Source of the DNA: Heloderma charlesbogerti
Lineage: Eukaryota; Chordata; Lepidosauria; Squamata; Helodermatidae
Direction of reading: 5' to 3'
Assembly: GCA_026122225.1 (NCBI GenBank)
Contig: JANEZZ010000404.1
Location: forward strand, 1,674,001 to 1,738,000
Length of the DNA: 64,000 bases
Under the pieces are notes generated by a model that did no database searches, was not told the origin of the DNA, and worked only from the letters and a program-made list of their open reading frames with translations. The first letter of the stretch is position 1, and each line of letters opens with the position of its first letter. The position numbers and the translations under genes are program-made. Shown in pieces: positions 32,932 through 43,607 of this stretch.

Positions 32932-33679
32932 GTGAATTGTCTAGATTGGGAAGGCCAGAAAACCACGCAAACACCTTTGGCTTGAACCCTGAAGGCTAGT
33001 AACAACTTGTTTTGAGTCCAAGGTTTGTTTACTCAGATCAACTCAGGGTATTTGATTCTAGACTCTGACCAAAGCAAGTCTAGCAGGCTTATCATAACAT
33101 AGTTGTGTGGATATGGTGAGGGGGATGTTGGAGAAATCTGCAACAGGTTCAAATAAGTTTGGATTTCTAGGAATCTGACCTGCAGATTCTGCAACCGACT
33201 GGCTTTTTTTGAGTCACGTGGATTTTTCAGGCTCCAAATTTGCATAAACACCCCCCAAATAAAAAGAGCTGTTTTTTTTAAATTGGGGGTGTATTTATGC
33301 AAATTTGTACTTGCACTCATGCACATTATTGGTTGAAAACTGGCATTCTTCAAAGAAGAAAGGTTTCCGTGAGCAAAGGGAATGCATTAGCGCAAGTGTG
33401 CGTTTGTGCTAATGTGCATTAGCACCATTGTGCACTTGTGCAAGTGGAAAAGAATTCTCATACACCCCTAAAAGAATGCCTGATTCCGTCAATGTCTGGA
33501 TGACGGAATAGAAGACACCTAACCATCCACAAAACACAGGTGGAACGGATGGAACAAAATCTCTACATTTCTCTATGGTGACAATCTTCTCTAGCTGCCA
33601 TGAATTAACTACACAGAGGTTGGCCAGCAGGTCTGGTGTCTGAATGTTCTGGTCTTGGAAGCTGTCACATACCAGGGCA
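32932..33679. other. Unique stretch
   Basis: No gene recognised. A repeated word theme 'gtgcattagc / gcgcaagtg / gtgcttgtg' (about 33385-33450) gives a cluster of small imperfect repeats. Confidence 0.35.
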
Positions 33680-33860
33680 AACTACTTATCCATCTAGCAC
33701 GTTATTGCCTACTCTGATTGGCAGCAGTTGCTCCCCAGGGTTTCGCCCAGTCACCTCTGGTCCTGATCCTGATCCTGTTAAATGGAAAGCCTGGGGGATT
33801 GAATCTAGGACCTTTTGTGTGTCAAGCAGGTGCTGAGCCACTGAGCTGCAGCCCCTGCTC
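33680..33860 (-). mobile_element. tRNA-derived SINE
   Basis: Same family as 26059: on the plus strand 'gattgaatctaggacctttt', 'gtcaagcaggtgctgagcca' and 'ctgagctgcagcccc' are the complement of the tRNA-like head, preceded by the body words 'gcctactctgattggcagcag'. Diverged. Confidence 0.65.
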
Positions 33861-34104
33861 CTCTAGTCAGTGGTTCTCCATCTTCTGCACAGCCCACTGA
33901 GTGCTGGTGTTGGAGAGCTCCTGTCCAGATTCAGGCCCACTTCCCTTTGCTCAAGCCGTTCTTCTTCTTTGAAGAAGAATGCCAGTTTTCATCCAATAGG
34001 AGCTCAACCTTCTAAAAACCAGCCAAACAGCGCCCAAACAAAATACCTTGCCTGTTTTGTTTACATCCTTCTGAGGGACCAACAAGAACATCAATTCCCT
34101 AAAG
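33861..34104. other. Short unique stretch
   Basis: Nothing recognised. Confidence 0.35.
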
Positions 34105-34244
34105 AGGCTTTCCCCAACCCGGTGCTCCCCAGGTGTGTTGGACTGCAAATCCCATCATTCCCAGCCAGCAATGACCATGCTGGCTGGGAATGATGGGCCT
34201 TGCAGTCCTTCACACCTGGAGGGCACCAGGTTGGGGAAGTTCTG
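34105..34244. mobile_element. Palindromic MITE, TTGGGGAA family, with 8-bp duplication
   Basis: The ends AGGCTTTCCCCAACC and GGTTGGGGAAGTTCT are inverted copies. The two halves meet in 'cattcccagccagcaatgac / catgctggctgggaatg'. The perfect 8-bp direct repeat CCCTAAAG (34097-34104 and 34245-34252) flanks it, placing this very common reptilian foldback family in hAT. Non-coding. Confidence 0.88.
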
Positions 34245-34252
34245 CCCTAAAG

Positions 34253-35423
34253 ATACTTTGAAGCAGCATTATTATATGTGGTAAAAGTGCTGTGCATGGA
34301 CTGCATGTGCTGGCATTCCCGGCCTTGAGAATCAATGAAGTTAATTAGCAGTGATTAATGAGAGAGTGCTGATTGTTAACTGTAGCCATTAGGGTTGCAA
34401 GTGGCCAAACCATTGGCAGAGAGGTGCAGGAAGCCACACTGTGAAAGCCAATTTAGATTTTATTTTCTGCACCGCTTGCAGCTTGGAGTTTAAAAATATA
34501 ACTCCAAAAAGAATAACAGAAAAAATACTGGAGGAAAAATGGAAAGCCTCTTTATTTCTAGATCTTTAAAATCTCTCTCACTCGACAGAGGCAGAGTGCA
34601 TTCTCTGGGGCTGTAGCCATGTGAACCTGAGCAGGCTTGAGAATGTGGCAGCTTTAATGGGTTTCATGTAAGGAAGTCCCGAGAGCTGTACTTTTGTGAG
34701 ACTGCTAAGAAATCTGTGGACATGGAGCATGGCTGAGCACATGGATGCAAGAGGAATCCCTTGCCAGGACCTGGCTGACCTGCTGGGAGCAGCTTGCGGC
34801 CCTGCAGCAAGTTTAAGATGCCTGCCAATTTTGGGTAAGACTTTTGACACCTGGACATAGGTATAAGTGGGTTGCCTCTTTTGCCTCTGTGTTTAAATCC
34901 ATTACTTTTGTGTCCTCTGAGTGTGGAAAGGTGTGCAACTAAGGCTTCTAATAAAGCGTAGCACAGCAGTCTTCGGGGCCTGGGGTTCAATTTCCCATGG
35001 AAATTGGGGAAATGTCCTGGAACTCCTGGAGTCATCAGCTTCTCTTGCTGGATCTGTTCCTATTGAGTCAGCTCTTAATTGTTCTCCAGGTTAACCAGGT
35101 CACCTGTATTCTCTCACATCTTAATTATCCTTGCTTTCTCCTTTCTGTGTTGCGGATGATTTAAATGCAGCTACTTAAGCGTGGATGTAAACACCAAGGG
35201 CTGCAGTGCACCTAACTTTTGGTGCATGTGCGTGTGCACGTGCACATGAACTTGCCACTTAGCTCTATGAGCTCTCTAGTGTGCCCAGAGAGCTCCCGTG
35301 TTTTCCAGTTCCCCTACTGTAAGGTGGAGCTCTGTGGTGCAAATAAAATCCGTGGAGCTCTGTGGTGCAAATAAAATCCCATTACTGGAGGAAAGCTGAG
35401 GCTTGTGGTGGCCAAAGTACACC
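34253..35423. other. Unique stretch with a 28-bp tandem duplication
   Basis: No gene recognised. At 35324-35379 a 28-bp unit beginning gtggagctctgtggtgc occurs twice in direct tandem with no difference, so it is recent. Confidence 0.45.
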
Positions 35424-35552
35424 AAGCTTCCCCAACCCAGTGCCCTCCACATGTGTTGGACTACAGCTCCCATCATTGCCATGCTGGCTAGGGGTGATGG
35501 GAGTTGTAGTCCAAAACATCTGGAGTGCAACAGGTTGGGGAAAGCTGGTGTA
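35424..35552. mobile_element. Palindromic MITE, TTGGGGAA family
   Basis: Inverted halves: AAGCTTCCCCAACCCAGTGC, 'ggactacagctcccatcatt' on the left; 'gatgggagttgtagtcc', 'aacaggttggggaaagct' on the right. No certain target duplication. Confidence 0.75.
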
Positions 35553-36926
35553 TGTAGTGTGGGTGTCTGGCTTGGCCCCTGGGAACAGGCTGGTGCCCAC
35601 TGGTGTTGTCCTCTCTGGCAGGCCCGTCTTAGCGCTGGGCTCTGTAATTTCCAAGAAGTCTTCCTGCAGCAACTGCACCAAAGAGCAAATGTTTTCAATG
35701 CGCCACCAGCTCCCAGGCCTTGCACTTGGCACAAGTGACATCTGGGATATGCCGTGCTGTCACTGAAGAAGCCCGGCCCTTTTTTCATGCTGTGTGGTTG
35801 AAGCAGAATGAGGACATGTACAAGTTCTGCATTTAACAGCCGTTATGCTTCCTTCCTCTCAAGACCCAGGGAGATCCTAGCGTGTTATATCCAGCGGCTG
35901 CACAGCTACCAAATAGCCAGCTCGGCCTTTTCCAAGGAATGAGCACTTCCAAAGAACATCCTGCCCCCCCACCGCCACCACGTGGCTTCCATTCTTTTCA
36001 GCATGGCTCAATCTCTCAGCAGAGTGTGGAATGCCATGGCCTGGATTGCATGCTATTTAATCTTTCCTAGAAGCAGCAGCATTTAGCCTTTGGCTCTCCT
36101 TAGTGTGGAGCAGGAACTGGAGAACAAAACCAAACACAAATACAAGGAATGCCTCCTTCTGGCAGAGACGGCTATTAACGAGCTCAGCATCAGGCCAGGC
36201 TTTTGGCTCAATGGCACGGTGGTTCTTTTATGCACCCGGCAGAGGGCTTTTTGCACGCCACCGTTTCCTGCGTATGCACAAGAGAAGAAATAAACCTGCA
36301 TTCGCAAGATGAGACTCACACTGATTTTCCCCCTCAATAGAGAATCTCAGCACTCCTGGTGGGTAGTGCACAGTAAAATCTTACTAATTGAGAGCAGATT
36401 GCTGAGCAGCATTCAAGCACATGAATAAAGCCAAATGGCTTGTTTTCTCTTCCTAACGTCTCTCTAAGGAGAGGAATTGGGTGAACTGACCAAGTTAAAA
36501 ACCATCCACCTTCCTATCTCTTCTTTTCCAGGGATGGTTGCTTAGATGGTGTGAGCCAGCTGTTGCAGATCGGGGGAGAATCCGATAGGCACACGGAGCC
36601 CTGGTGCTCTCAGCAAGGACCTCCCTGTTCATCCAGTGGAGGAGCTGCTTCTGCATGTGGCTCTTGGACACCGGAGAGGCTGCTCTCCATGGGCGTTGGC
36701 ACAGAAGCCTGCGTGTTGAGGTGTTCCATGTGCCTTTAGTGCTCATATGGAGCTCTGGGACTGTAGGAACGGGCAGTGAAAGAGTTGTGGGAGTATTCCA
36801 CCGTAGAGCAGGTACCTAATGAAGCAGCTTCATTATAGTGAGCTCCCCCAATATGAAACACTCAGAATCTCAAGTCCTGCTTGGGCTCCCCTCACTTCGG
36901 GGGGTTGTGCTGCTGATGCTCTAGAG
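35553..36926. other. Unique stretch
   Basis: No gene can be supported. The 67-69 codon overlapping frames at 36090-36312 were considered as a possible exon, but there is no family motif and splice signals are not convincing. Confidence 0.35.
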
Positions 36927-37727
36927 CAGGGGTGCAGAACCGTAGGCCCAGGGCCAAATCCAGCCTTCCATATTCCACAGATGGCCACTCCCCCTTCTCC
37001 TGGCCCCACCTTTCCCCCCGACCATCAATCGTTTGGTGGTTTCCCAGTTTGGGGCTGTTTTTTTCCGCATTCTAAAAGACGGTTTTCCAGGGTTTGGCTG
37101 TTCTTTCCCCATTCTAAGACATGCCTGTCCTGAAGCTTAGTTATTGGCAGGAAGAGCTTTGAGCTACAAGGTGCCGGCATTTTTGATGATGTTGGTATTT
37201 TGGCATTGCCCCTTTTAGCCTTTGACCTGTTGCAGAATTTTACCCTTCTGCTGGGCTTGACCAAAGAACAGACACTGACTTTTGTTTGAGCGGATGTTTA
37301 TTACCAGAACACCAAGGTGTGGTGCAGTCAAGAGTTGCCAGCGTGGCCCCTCGGGACCGGACCCAGAACAATAGAGGACTTTGGCATTCAGACAAACAAG
37401 TAAACATGGCACATGATGTAAACCTAGGCCAGTATTTGGTGCAGCGCTGAATCAAGGGGCTACAACCTTCCTTCAAAGGAAGTTTTCCGGTTTCCAAAGA
37501 CAAGGGCCCTGCTAGGCATTGTGACTCAGCCACCATCCTCTAGCACTAATTCAGTCACTACGTCCTTTTGCCTATGTGACTCTCAGCACCGCAGCAACAC
37601 ATTCCCATGCTGACAATGAAAGTGGTATTTTTCTACTTCAGGCCCCACCCACCACTGGAGTATGGCCCCTGAAAGCTCCTCTGGAATAGAATCCAGCACT
37701 CTGGTTGAAAGAGGTTCTGTATCCTTG
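36927..37727. mobile_element. hAT-like non-autonomous element (801 bp)
   Basis: Ends CAGGGGTGCAGAACC and, inverted, CAAGGATACAGAACC; perfect 8-bp direct repeat CTCTAGAG on both sides (36919-36926 and 37728-37735). The interior has a repeated theme 'ttcc.cattctaa.ac' (about 37055-37115) and no transposase. The right duplication directly abuts another palindromic MITE at 37736, so two insertions share one boundary. Confidence 0.88.
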
Positions 37728-37735
37728 CTCTAGAG

Positions 37736-37826
37736 CAGCCTTCCCCAATTTGGACTACAATTGCAGCTGGGGATGATGGGATTTTTAGTCTAACACATCT
37801 GGAGGGCACCAGGTTGGGGAAGGCTG
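37736..37826. mobile_element. Palindromic MITE, TTGGGGAA family, internally deleted
   Basis: Ends CAGCCTTCCCCAA and TTGGGGAAGGCTG are perfect inverted copies. The left arm is shorter than usual (91 bp in total), so part of it is lost. Flanks CTCTAGAG and CTCTGAAT agree only in part. Confidence 0.75.
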
Positions 37827-38027
37827 CTCTGAATCATCTTCCCTAGAAAGTCCCTTTTTTGCTCCATCACTTTATGCCCTCAGATGCTTCTCGGCCTTTG
37901 ACAAAGCCGAACCAAGAATCTCGTCTACCTGCTGTTGAGGCATTCCAATATTTAATCAGATTTGTTTGATAGTGCATTTATTTTATTTTATCTCTGTGCT
38001 GTTATTTGCTTTCTGAATACTCCTAAT

Positions 38028-38596
38028 TAGGGATGTCAGAGAATTCCGCGGCTGCGGATCTGTCCTGCGGCTGCCATTCGCTTCCTCCTCTTCATAGCTG
38101 TGATAGGCTACGTAAATACATACGTAGCCTATCACGGCTAACGCAGGGACACCATTTGCATCCCTGAGGAGGCTGTGATAGGCTACATAAGTATTTACGT
38201 AGCCTATCACGGCGGGGGGGGGAACCCCAGCGTACGCAAATGGCGGTTACATATAAATATGTAAATATTTATGTAGCCTATCACAGCTCAATACAGGGAC
38301 ACAAATGGCGGTGGCTACGACAGCCGCCATTTCCGTCCCTGCAGGGCTGCCCAGCAGCCGGGTGTCCGGCTGCGGGCGGCCGGAGCCGGCCAGCGGCTCT
38401 GCGGCTTGGCCGCGGAGCGGAGCCGGCCAGGCAGGATTCCAGGGGGAGGGACGGAGCGCCTCCCCCCCATCGAAGATTCTGGGGGGAGGGACGGAGCGCC
38501 TCCCCCCCGTCAAGGATTCTGGGGGTGGGACGGAGTGCCTCCCCCCCACCGCGGATTGCCCGGTGCGGAGCCAGGTAGGTGTTTCGTACATCCCTA
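38028..38596. mobile_element. Palindromic non-autonomous hAT-like element, copy C
   Basis: Ends TAGGGATGT and ACATCCCTA are perfect inverted copies, with the perfect 8-bp direct repeat CTCCTAAT outside (38020-38027 and 38597-38604). Inside are two full TAGGCTACGTA-type hairpins (about 38097-38138 and 38170-38212), a third half-hairpin at about 38255-38287, 'acacaaatggcggtggc' with its inverted match, and a GC-rich block with two to three copies of a 34-bp unit (about 38440-38545, 'gggacggagcgcctccccccc'). The GC block matches that of 51408-52088 rather than copies A and B. Confidence 0.92.
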
Positions 38597-38604
38597 CTCC
38601 TAAT

Positions 38605-40065
38605 AGAAGAAGAGGGGAATTTAATTTTAAAATAAATAAATAAAAGTACTGTTTGAGCCTATCTAACTATAACTAAGGTATGCATAATCAGGTTTCCTGC
38701 TTTTGAACAAGAAAAGGAAACTAGTACACATGAGTGATGTGTTTATGCTGTTCAGGTACAAGTATGGATTGGAGAACATTTGCACCTTATTCCTCAAAGG
38801 ACAGTAAAGATGTTAACTTTTGTACTGTCTAAACTTCCAAATCTCATTAATAACATCACCAAAATTAATATTTCCTAGCTTGGAAATACAGATATGAGGC
38901 AAGAATTGCAACCACATAATTTCTGCTCCAGCTTGGGTTTTAATCCAAGCCAGAGAAGATTTAAACTCCTTAACCACTCATGGAGAATCCCCTACGTTCA
39001 TTGGAGTTGATTCAGATGAGAAGCGCTACATACATACTGCTAATAAATAATACACTGCTTATAAATAAGTTTGTTTCTTATTTATTTTATTTATACCCTG
39101 CCTCGGGAGAGGGGTGGGCCCTGGAGGAGAATCTGGAATGCTGGATGGGGCCCCCCTGCAGGCTGTATCCAGCATTCTCTGATCTACCATGTTTCACACC
39201 TGCATTCTACCAAGCCACCTTGCATGCGTTGTGGCATAAAACATCACTGAATTCCTTTCTTTGGGCTGCACCCTGCTGCATGGCAACTGCTCCACCTCCA
39301 CACACACCCTCAATTATGCACTATTCTCTGCTTGGAATATAATATGCAAAATATATCCAGCTGCACATTTTGAAAGAACTTTCAATGGTGTTTGCTATCA
39401 TTTTTTAAATTGAAGTGATAAGTACCTGTAGTCACCTTTCCCCAACATGGGGTCCTCCAGATAGTTTAGACTATAACTCCCATAAATTGAGCTGGCTGCA
39501 GGATTTTGGGAGTTGTAGTCCAACCCATCTGGAGGGTACCAGGCTATAGAACAGCAGTTTGGAGCAGAGCTCAGATACCTGCTCAAATGGATTCCAGGCT
39601 GGCTGAATTTCTTGGTGGGCTTTAGATTTTCTTAGTTTATTTTTTTAAGGATTGTATGTAAATGACATTTAATCCTTGATGCAATAGACCTTGTCTGAAA
39701 TGGTTCTATAAGTATTTATAATAAATTAATTGAAGTGGACATTTTTAAACCAATCAATTTTGATGTAATTATTGTGGTGGGGTTCTGCTTAGTGAACAGA
39801 ACAATGAATCTTAAGTAGCTTTCCCCTGCTTTGTTTGCCAATATCTCCTGGTGAGAGGAAACCAATTTCCGAGCTTAGGCTGTTCACCTCTGGTGCAGGA
39901 GACCTTTGCAAACTCCCTCAGTGATTTTGGACACATCCCTCATGTTTCGTGTCCCTTCTCAGTCCGGGATGGACCCATGCTTTGTTTGTGAGAGTTGGCC
40001 CGCAGGTTGTTTGGAGGCTTCCATTTGAACTGGCCCAGAGTTTCAACATTGTAAAAGCGGAGGAT
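38605..40065. other. Unique stretch with L2-type tail and one MITE
   Basis: No gene. A short L2-family tail-like piece lies at about 39070-39115 ('ttatttattttatttataccctgcc', in parts). At 39432-39550 there is a diverged TTGGGGAA-family foldback. Confidence 0.4.
39432..39550. mobile_element. Palindromic MITE, TTGGGGAA family, diverged
   Basis: Left 'cctttccccaacatgg', 'agactataactcccat'; right 'gggagttgtagtccaac', 'tctggagggtaccagg'. The right terminus is degraded. Confidence 0.6.
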
Positions 40066-40254
40066 TGTTATGTATCGGGGGTGGGGGGGTATGGTGAGTT
40101 AGTTTTGTTTTCGAACCTTGGCAGCTCCTGTAGAGTTGAGAGTAGCAACCGTGGGTGGAGCTTCTGCTAAGTTCTTCACTTCTGTGTGTGATGAATAAAG
40201 TGCAGTTGTCTCTGAGGCCGGCTGATCCTTGCAGTCATTCCTACTACCTATACA
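40066..40254 (+). repeat. Gypsy 5' LTR
   Basis: TGTTATGTA ... CCTATACA (TG...CA ends). It shares with the 3' LTR the words aaccttggcagctcctgt, gagtagcaaccgtgggtgg and ctactacctataca. An AATAAAG word (about 40195) may be the polyadenylation signal. About 189 bp, short for the group. Confidence 0.9.
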
Positions 40255-40519
40255 GTATTTTTTTGGCAATGAGGATGGGATTTGAGAGCTATACAAGCAG
40301 CAAGGACTGTGAATCCAATTAATACAGCTAACTGGTAAGCAGTCAAGTAGGCCCACTTAAGAATGTGAGCAGGTTTGCCATTCAGAATCTGTCAGCACTA
40401 GGCCTAAGAACTATAACGACACATCACTTCCACCTGAGGTTGATTGTCCACAGGGCGATGAAACGCAACAGCTATATCACGTTCAGGAGGTCTGTGGCAA
40501 GGAACCTCATGATTCTGGG

Positions 40520-40759
40520 TTGTATGCAACAGTATTAATCAATGGCCGGAGGTACAAAATGGAAGTGGATTCAGGGTCAGGGGTATCCATAATTAACGGG
40601 GACACCTTTAAGTGCATATTTTCTGGGACCCTTGCTCCAAGATTGTCAAGCCCATCATGCATTTTGCATGATTACAACGCAAAGAAGGTTGATGTTGTTG
40701 GATGCTGCATTGTAGATGTACAGCTGTTCCCGCTTTCCAAGGGAAGCTTCCACTTATAA
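40520..40759 (+). pseudogene. Gypsy protease fragment
   Basis: The frame starts YATVLINGRRYKMEVDSGSG. The DSGSG box is the active-site motif of retroelement aspartic proteases (usual form D-T/S-G). The downstream part continues to about residue 75. In an intact element the protease would cut the gag-pol precursor. A frame change follows at about 40700-40760, where the reverse-transcriptase frame takes over. Confidence 0.82.
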
Positions 40760-41121
40760 TTTTGGAGGGGCAGAGGAAAAACTTCTTGGGGAGAAACTGG
40801 TTCTCAATAATAGAGATTCACGCCCTTACTACAGGTTGGCTTGCAGCAATTGTTAGTAAATTTCCAAGGGTATTTTCTGAAGAACTGGGAGAGTACAAGG
40901 GGAAGCCAGTGTCACTCCACCTGGTTCCATCTATTGCACCAATCTGCAGGAAAGCCAGGAACATGCCTTTTGCATTGCAGGGAAAAAGTGAAGAAGAGCT
41001 TGAGCACCTCATCAAGCAAGGTGTGCTAGAACCAGTTACACAGACCCAGTGGGCTACACCCACTGTGCCAGTATTAAAGCCTAATGGGAAGGTGAGACTG
41101 TGTGGGGATTACTGTGAATAA
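40702..41121 (+). pseudogene. Gypsy reverse transcriptase, N-terminal part
   Basis: The frame holds FPRVFSEELGEYKGKPVSLH, then ELEHLIKQGVLEPVTQTQWA (the usual 'l..gvIepv..s.wa.p' block) and PNGKVRLCGDYC, where a Gypsy element normally has a VCxDYR-type motif. It stops at 41121; the next frame opens at 41127 after a one-base shift. Confidence 0.85.
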
Positions 41122-41126
41122 GGCAC

Positions 41127-42431
41127 ATGAGCAGCATCCATACCCAGTGCCGGCTGTCCATCAACACTTCGCTGCTCTTCGTGAAGGTCTTTGCAAAGCT
41201 TGATCTGGCCCCAGCCTATCAACAGTTGGCCATCGATGATGCTACAGCAGGTGCCCAAACAATAATCACTCATCCAAGGGCATTCCAAGTAAAGCAGCTG
41301 CGATGCGGAATTTCTGTGGCCCCTGGACTGCTCCAACCATTCATGGAAGCCCTACTTTCTGGAATTCCAGGCATTGCACCATACGTTGACGATGTCCTGC
41401 TCATGGGATCAGCAGAGGGAGAACTGGCTGAACGACTCCAAGAAGCCCTCTGTCACTTTGACACATTCGGCATGCATGTAACGAAGGAGAAATGTGAAAC
41501 TGGAACCTCCAGCGCAACGTTTTTGGGCTGCCATACTGATGCTTCCGGCATCCGGCCCACCGAAGACAAACTACGTGCCGTTCACAATGCGCCTGCTCCA
41601 AAAACAGAGCAGGAACCTCAAGCCTCCTTGGGACGTCTCAGTTTCTACTGTGTGTTTTTTCCACAAAAGCCTGCCATTGCTGAGCCACCACAGCACTTGC
41701 TGAGAGAAGGAGCTCCATGGAAATGGAGCAGCCAGCATGAGAAGGCTTTCCAGAAGGTCAAACATGTGCTGAGCTCAAATTTGGTGCTTGTACATTATGA
41801 TGAAAAGAAGCCACTAACCCTTACTCCTGATGCATCTTCTTTCGGGGTTGGTGCTGTGCTATGCCACAGATTCCCAGATGGTACAGAGGCACCAATTGCT
41901 TATTATTCAAGGACTAGGTCATCCGCTGAAAGAAACTTTGCACAAGTGGACAGGGAAGCTGTGGCTGTTATTGCAGGAGTCAAAAAGTTCCACAACTATC
42001 TCTATGGCCCTGCTTTTGAAATACGCATGGACCACAAGGCTCTTCTGGGAATCTTCTCTCTTGGTAAGCCTACTCCCTGCATACTATCACCCCGCATGCA
42101 GCACTGGAGCATTCTGCTCCATGCTTATGATGATATACTTGTCTACAAGCCAGGAAAGGCAATAGCGAATGCCGATGGATTGAGTTGGGTACCACTTCAG
42201 ATTCCAGATTTTGTTGTACCTCCTCCACTGGAAGTCTTGATGCTAGAAGCCCGTCCTGACCCACCTCTTCAGGCTGATCAAATTGGTAGGCTGACTGCTC
42301 AAGATCCTGTACTGGCTTGTGTTTTAAACTGGGTATGGAGGGGATGGCCAGATGAGGAACTGCCAGAGGAATTTAAGCCATTCAAATGCCGTCAGCCTGA
42401 GATGTCTGCCCATAAGGGATGTCTGCTATAG
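41127..42431 (+). pseudogene. Gypsy reverse transcriptase core and RNase H
   Basis: A 434-codon frame. KLDLAPAYQQLAIDD (residues about 29-43) is motif A. ISVAPGLLQPFMEAL corresponds to motif B, with CGIS in place of the usual FGL. PYVDDVLLMG (about 85-94) is the catalytic YxDD box. LGCHTDASGIRP and LRAVHNAPAPKTEQE belong to the thumb/connection. RNase H follows with LTPDASSFGVGAVL, YYSRTRSSAERNF, DREAVAVIAGVKKFHNYLYG and MDHKALLGIF, including the acidic D-E-D residues. It ends at a stop just before the integrase zinc-binding region, which continues in the same frame beyond it. Confidence 0.92.
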
Positions 42432-42434
42432 GGA

Positions 42435-43348
42435 AACCATGTTGTTATTCCAGATAAGGGTCGCCAAACCATCTTGACCACACTGCATGCAGCTCACCTA
42501 GGGATCGTTTGCATGAAAGCCTTGGCCGCGAGCTCTGTCTGGTGGCCTGGTATTGATTCAGATATTGGAAAAACTGTAAATGAGTGCAGTGCTTGTCAGA
42601 CCACTAGGCGCAATCCACAAAGGGCACCTATCTTCCCATTGGAAGTGGCCAAGTAGCCTCGATAAAGAATCCATATTGATTTTGTAGGACCATTTCAAGG
42701 AAAAAACGTATTGGTTGTGGTAGATTTTTACTCAAAGTGGCCTGAAGTAGTCTTAGTACCGTCTCAAACAGCTGCTCAACAATCACAGCACTGCACCACT
42801 CATTTGCAACCCATGGGTTGCCTGCTAGTATAGTCTCAGACAATGGGACTGCTTTTACCTCTGCTGAATTTAAAACATTTGTGGACAAGAACCTTATTTG
42901 GGCTGTCACCATTGCGCCTCATCATCCCCGAGCAAATGGCCAAGCTGAATGGATGGTGCAGACAACAAAAGCAGCTCTGAAGCGCATTGCGGGAGGAGAC
43001 CAACCAACATGCCTTGCCAGGCTTCTCATTGCTCAGCATGTTCCTCCTTGTGCACCCGCAGGAGTCATTCCTGCAGAGTTACTTATGGGTCAGCGTCTAA
43101 AAACGTGCCTTGACTGTCTCCACACAGATTTAGCTGAAGACTTGCAAAGCAAATGGGAGCAGCCTCTGGATGCTGCCTTCTCAGCTCCTGCTCTCTGTTC
43201 ATTTGCCCCACAAGATCAGTGTTTGCTAGGAGCTATGGTGCTGGACCGAGGTGGGTTCCTTCCTCTGTCATTGAGGTCACTGGACCTGTGTCATACAAGG
43301 TCCAGTGTGCAGATGGGTCCGTGTGGCATCGCCATGTTGACCAGCTGA
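42435..43348 (+). pseudogene. Gypsy integrase, zinc-binding and catalytic core
   Basis: The frame at 42474-42656 has the H2C2 region (LHAAHLGI, SVWWPGID, NECSACQTTRR). After a stop at about 42656 the core begins (IHIDFVGPFQG with the first Asp). The frame at 42818-43348 has IVSDNGTAFTSAEFK (second Asp) and ANGQAEWMVQTTKAALKR (Glu), so the D,D,E triad is still coded. Integrase would insert the cDNA. At least two stops and one frame shift disable it. Confidence 0.9.
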
Positions 43349-43551
43349 GAGGGCGTTCTGGCCAGAGTGGGTTGTCAGCAGCAGAGGTAGCTGCTGAAGA
43401 TCTATCTGGAGCTGATGTGTTTCTCTCACTGCTGGTTGAAGTGCCAGAACCACTAAGCGATGGGAGCAAGACTCCTTCCTTACCTACAGCAGTTACTGAA
43501 AGGGAGTCATCTGAGCAATCTACACCTTCTAGTCAGGTGCAGAGACCATGA
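43153..43551 (+). pseudogene. Gypsy integrase C-terminal (GPY/F-like) module
   Basis: The frame contains PRWVPSSVIEVTGPVSYKVQ followed by WHRHVDQLRGR. A GP..Y..K stretch followed by H.DQLR is the C-terminal GPY/F module of many Ty3/Gypsy integrases. The rest of the frame is Ser/Thr/Pro-rich, like the tail of such polyproteins. It is in a different frame from the catalytic core. Confidence 0.82.
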
Positions 43552-43607
43552 CGGTAAAGGGTATCCCCTCGTTGGTTGGAAGACTACGCTAGCTAAGAGG
43601 GGAGGAA

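Noticed and set aside
36090..36312. Possible exon (overlapping 67- and 69-codon frames)
   Set aside because: No family resemblance, both frames equally open, and no convincing splice sites.
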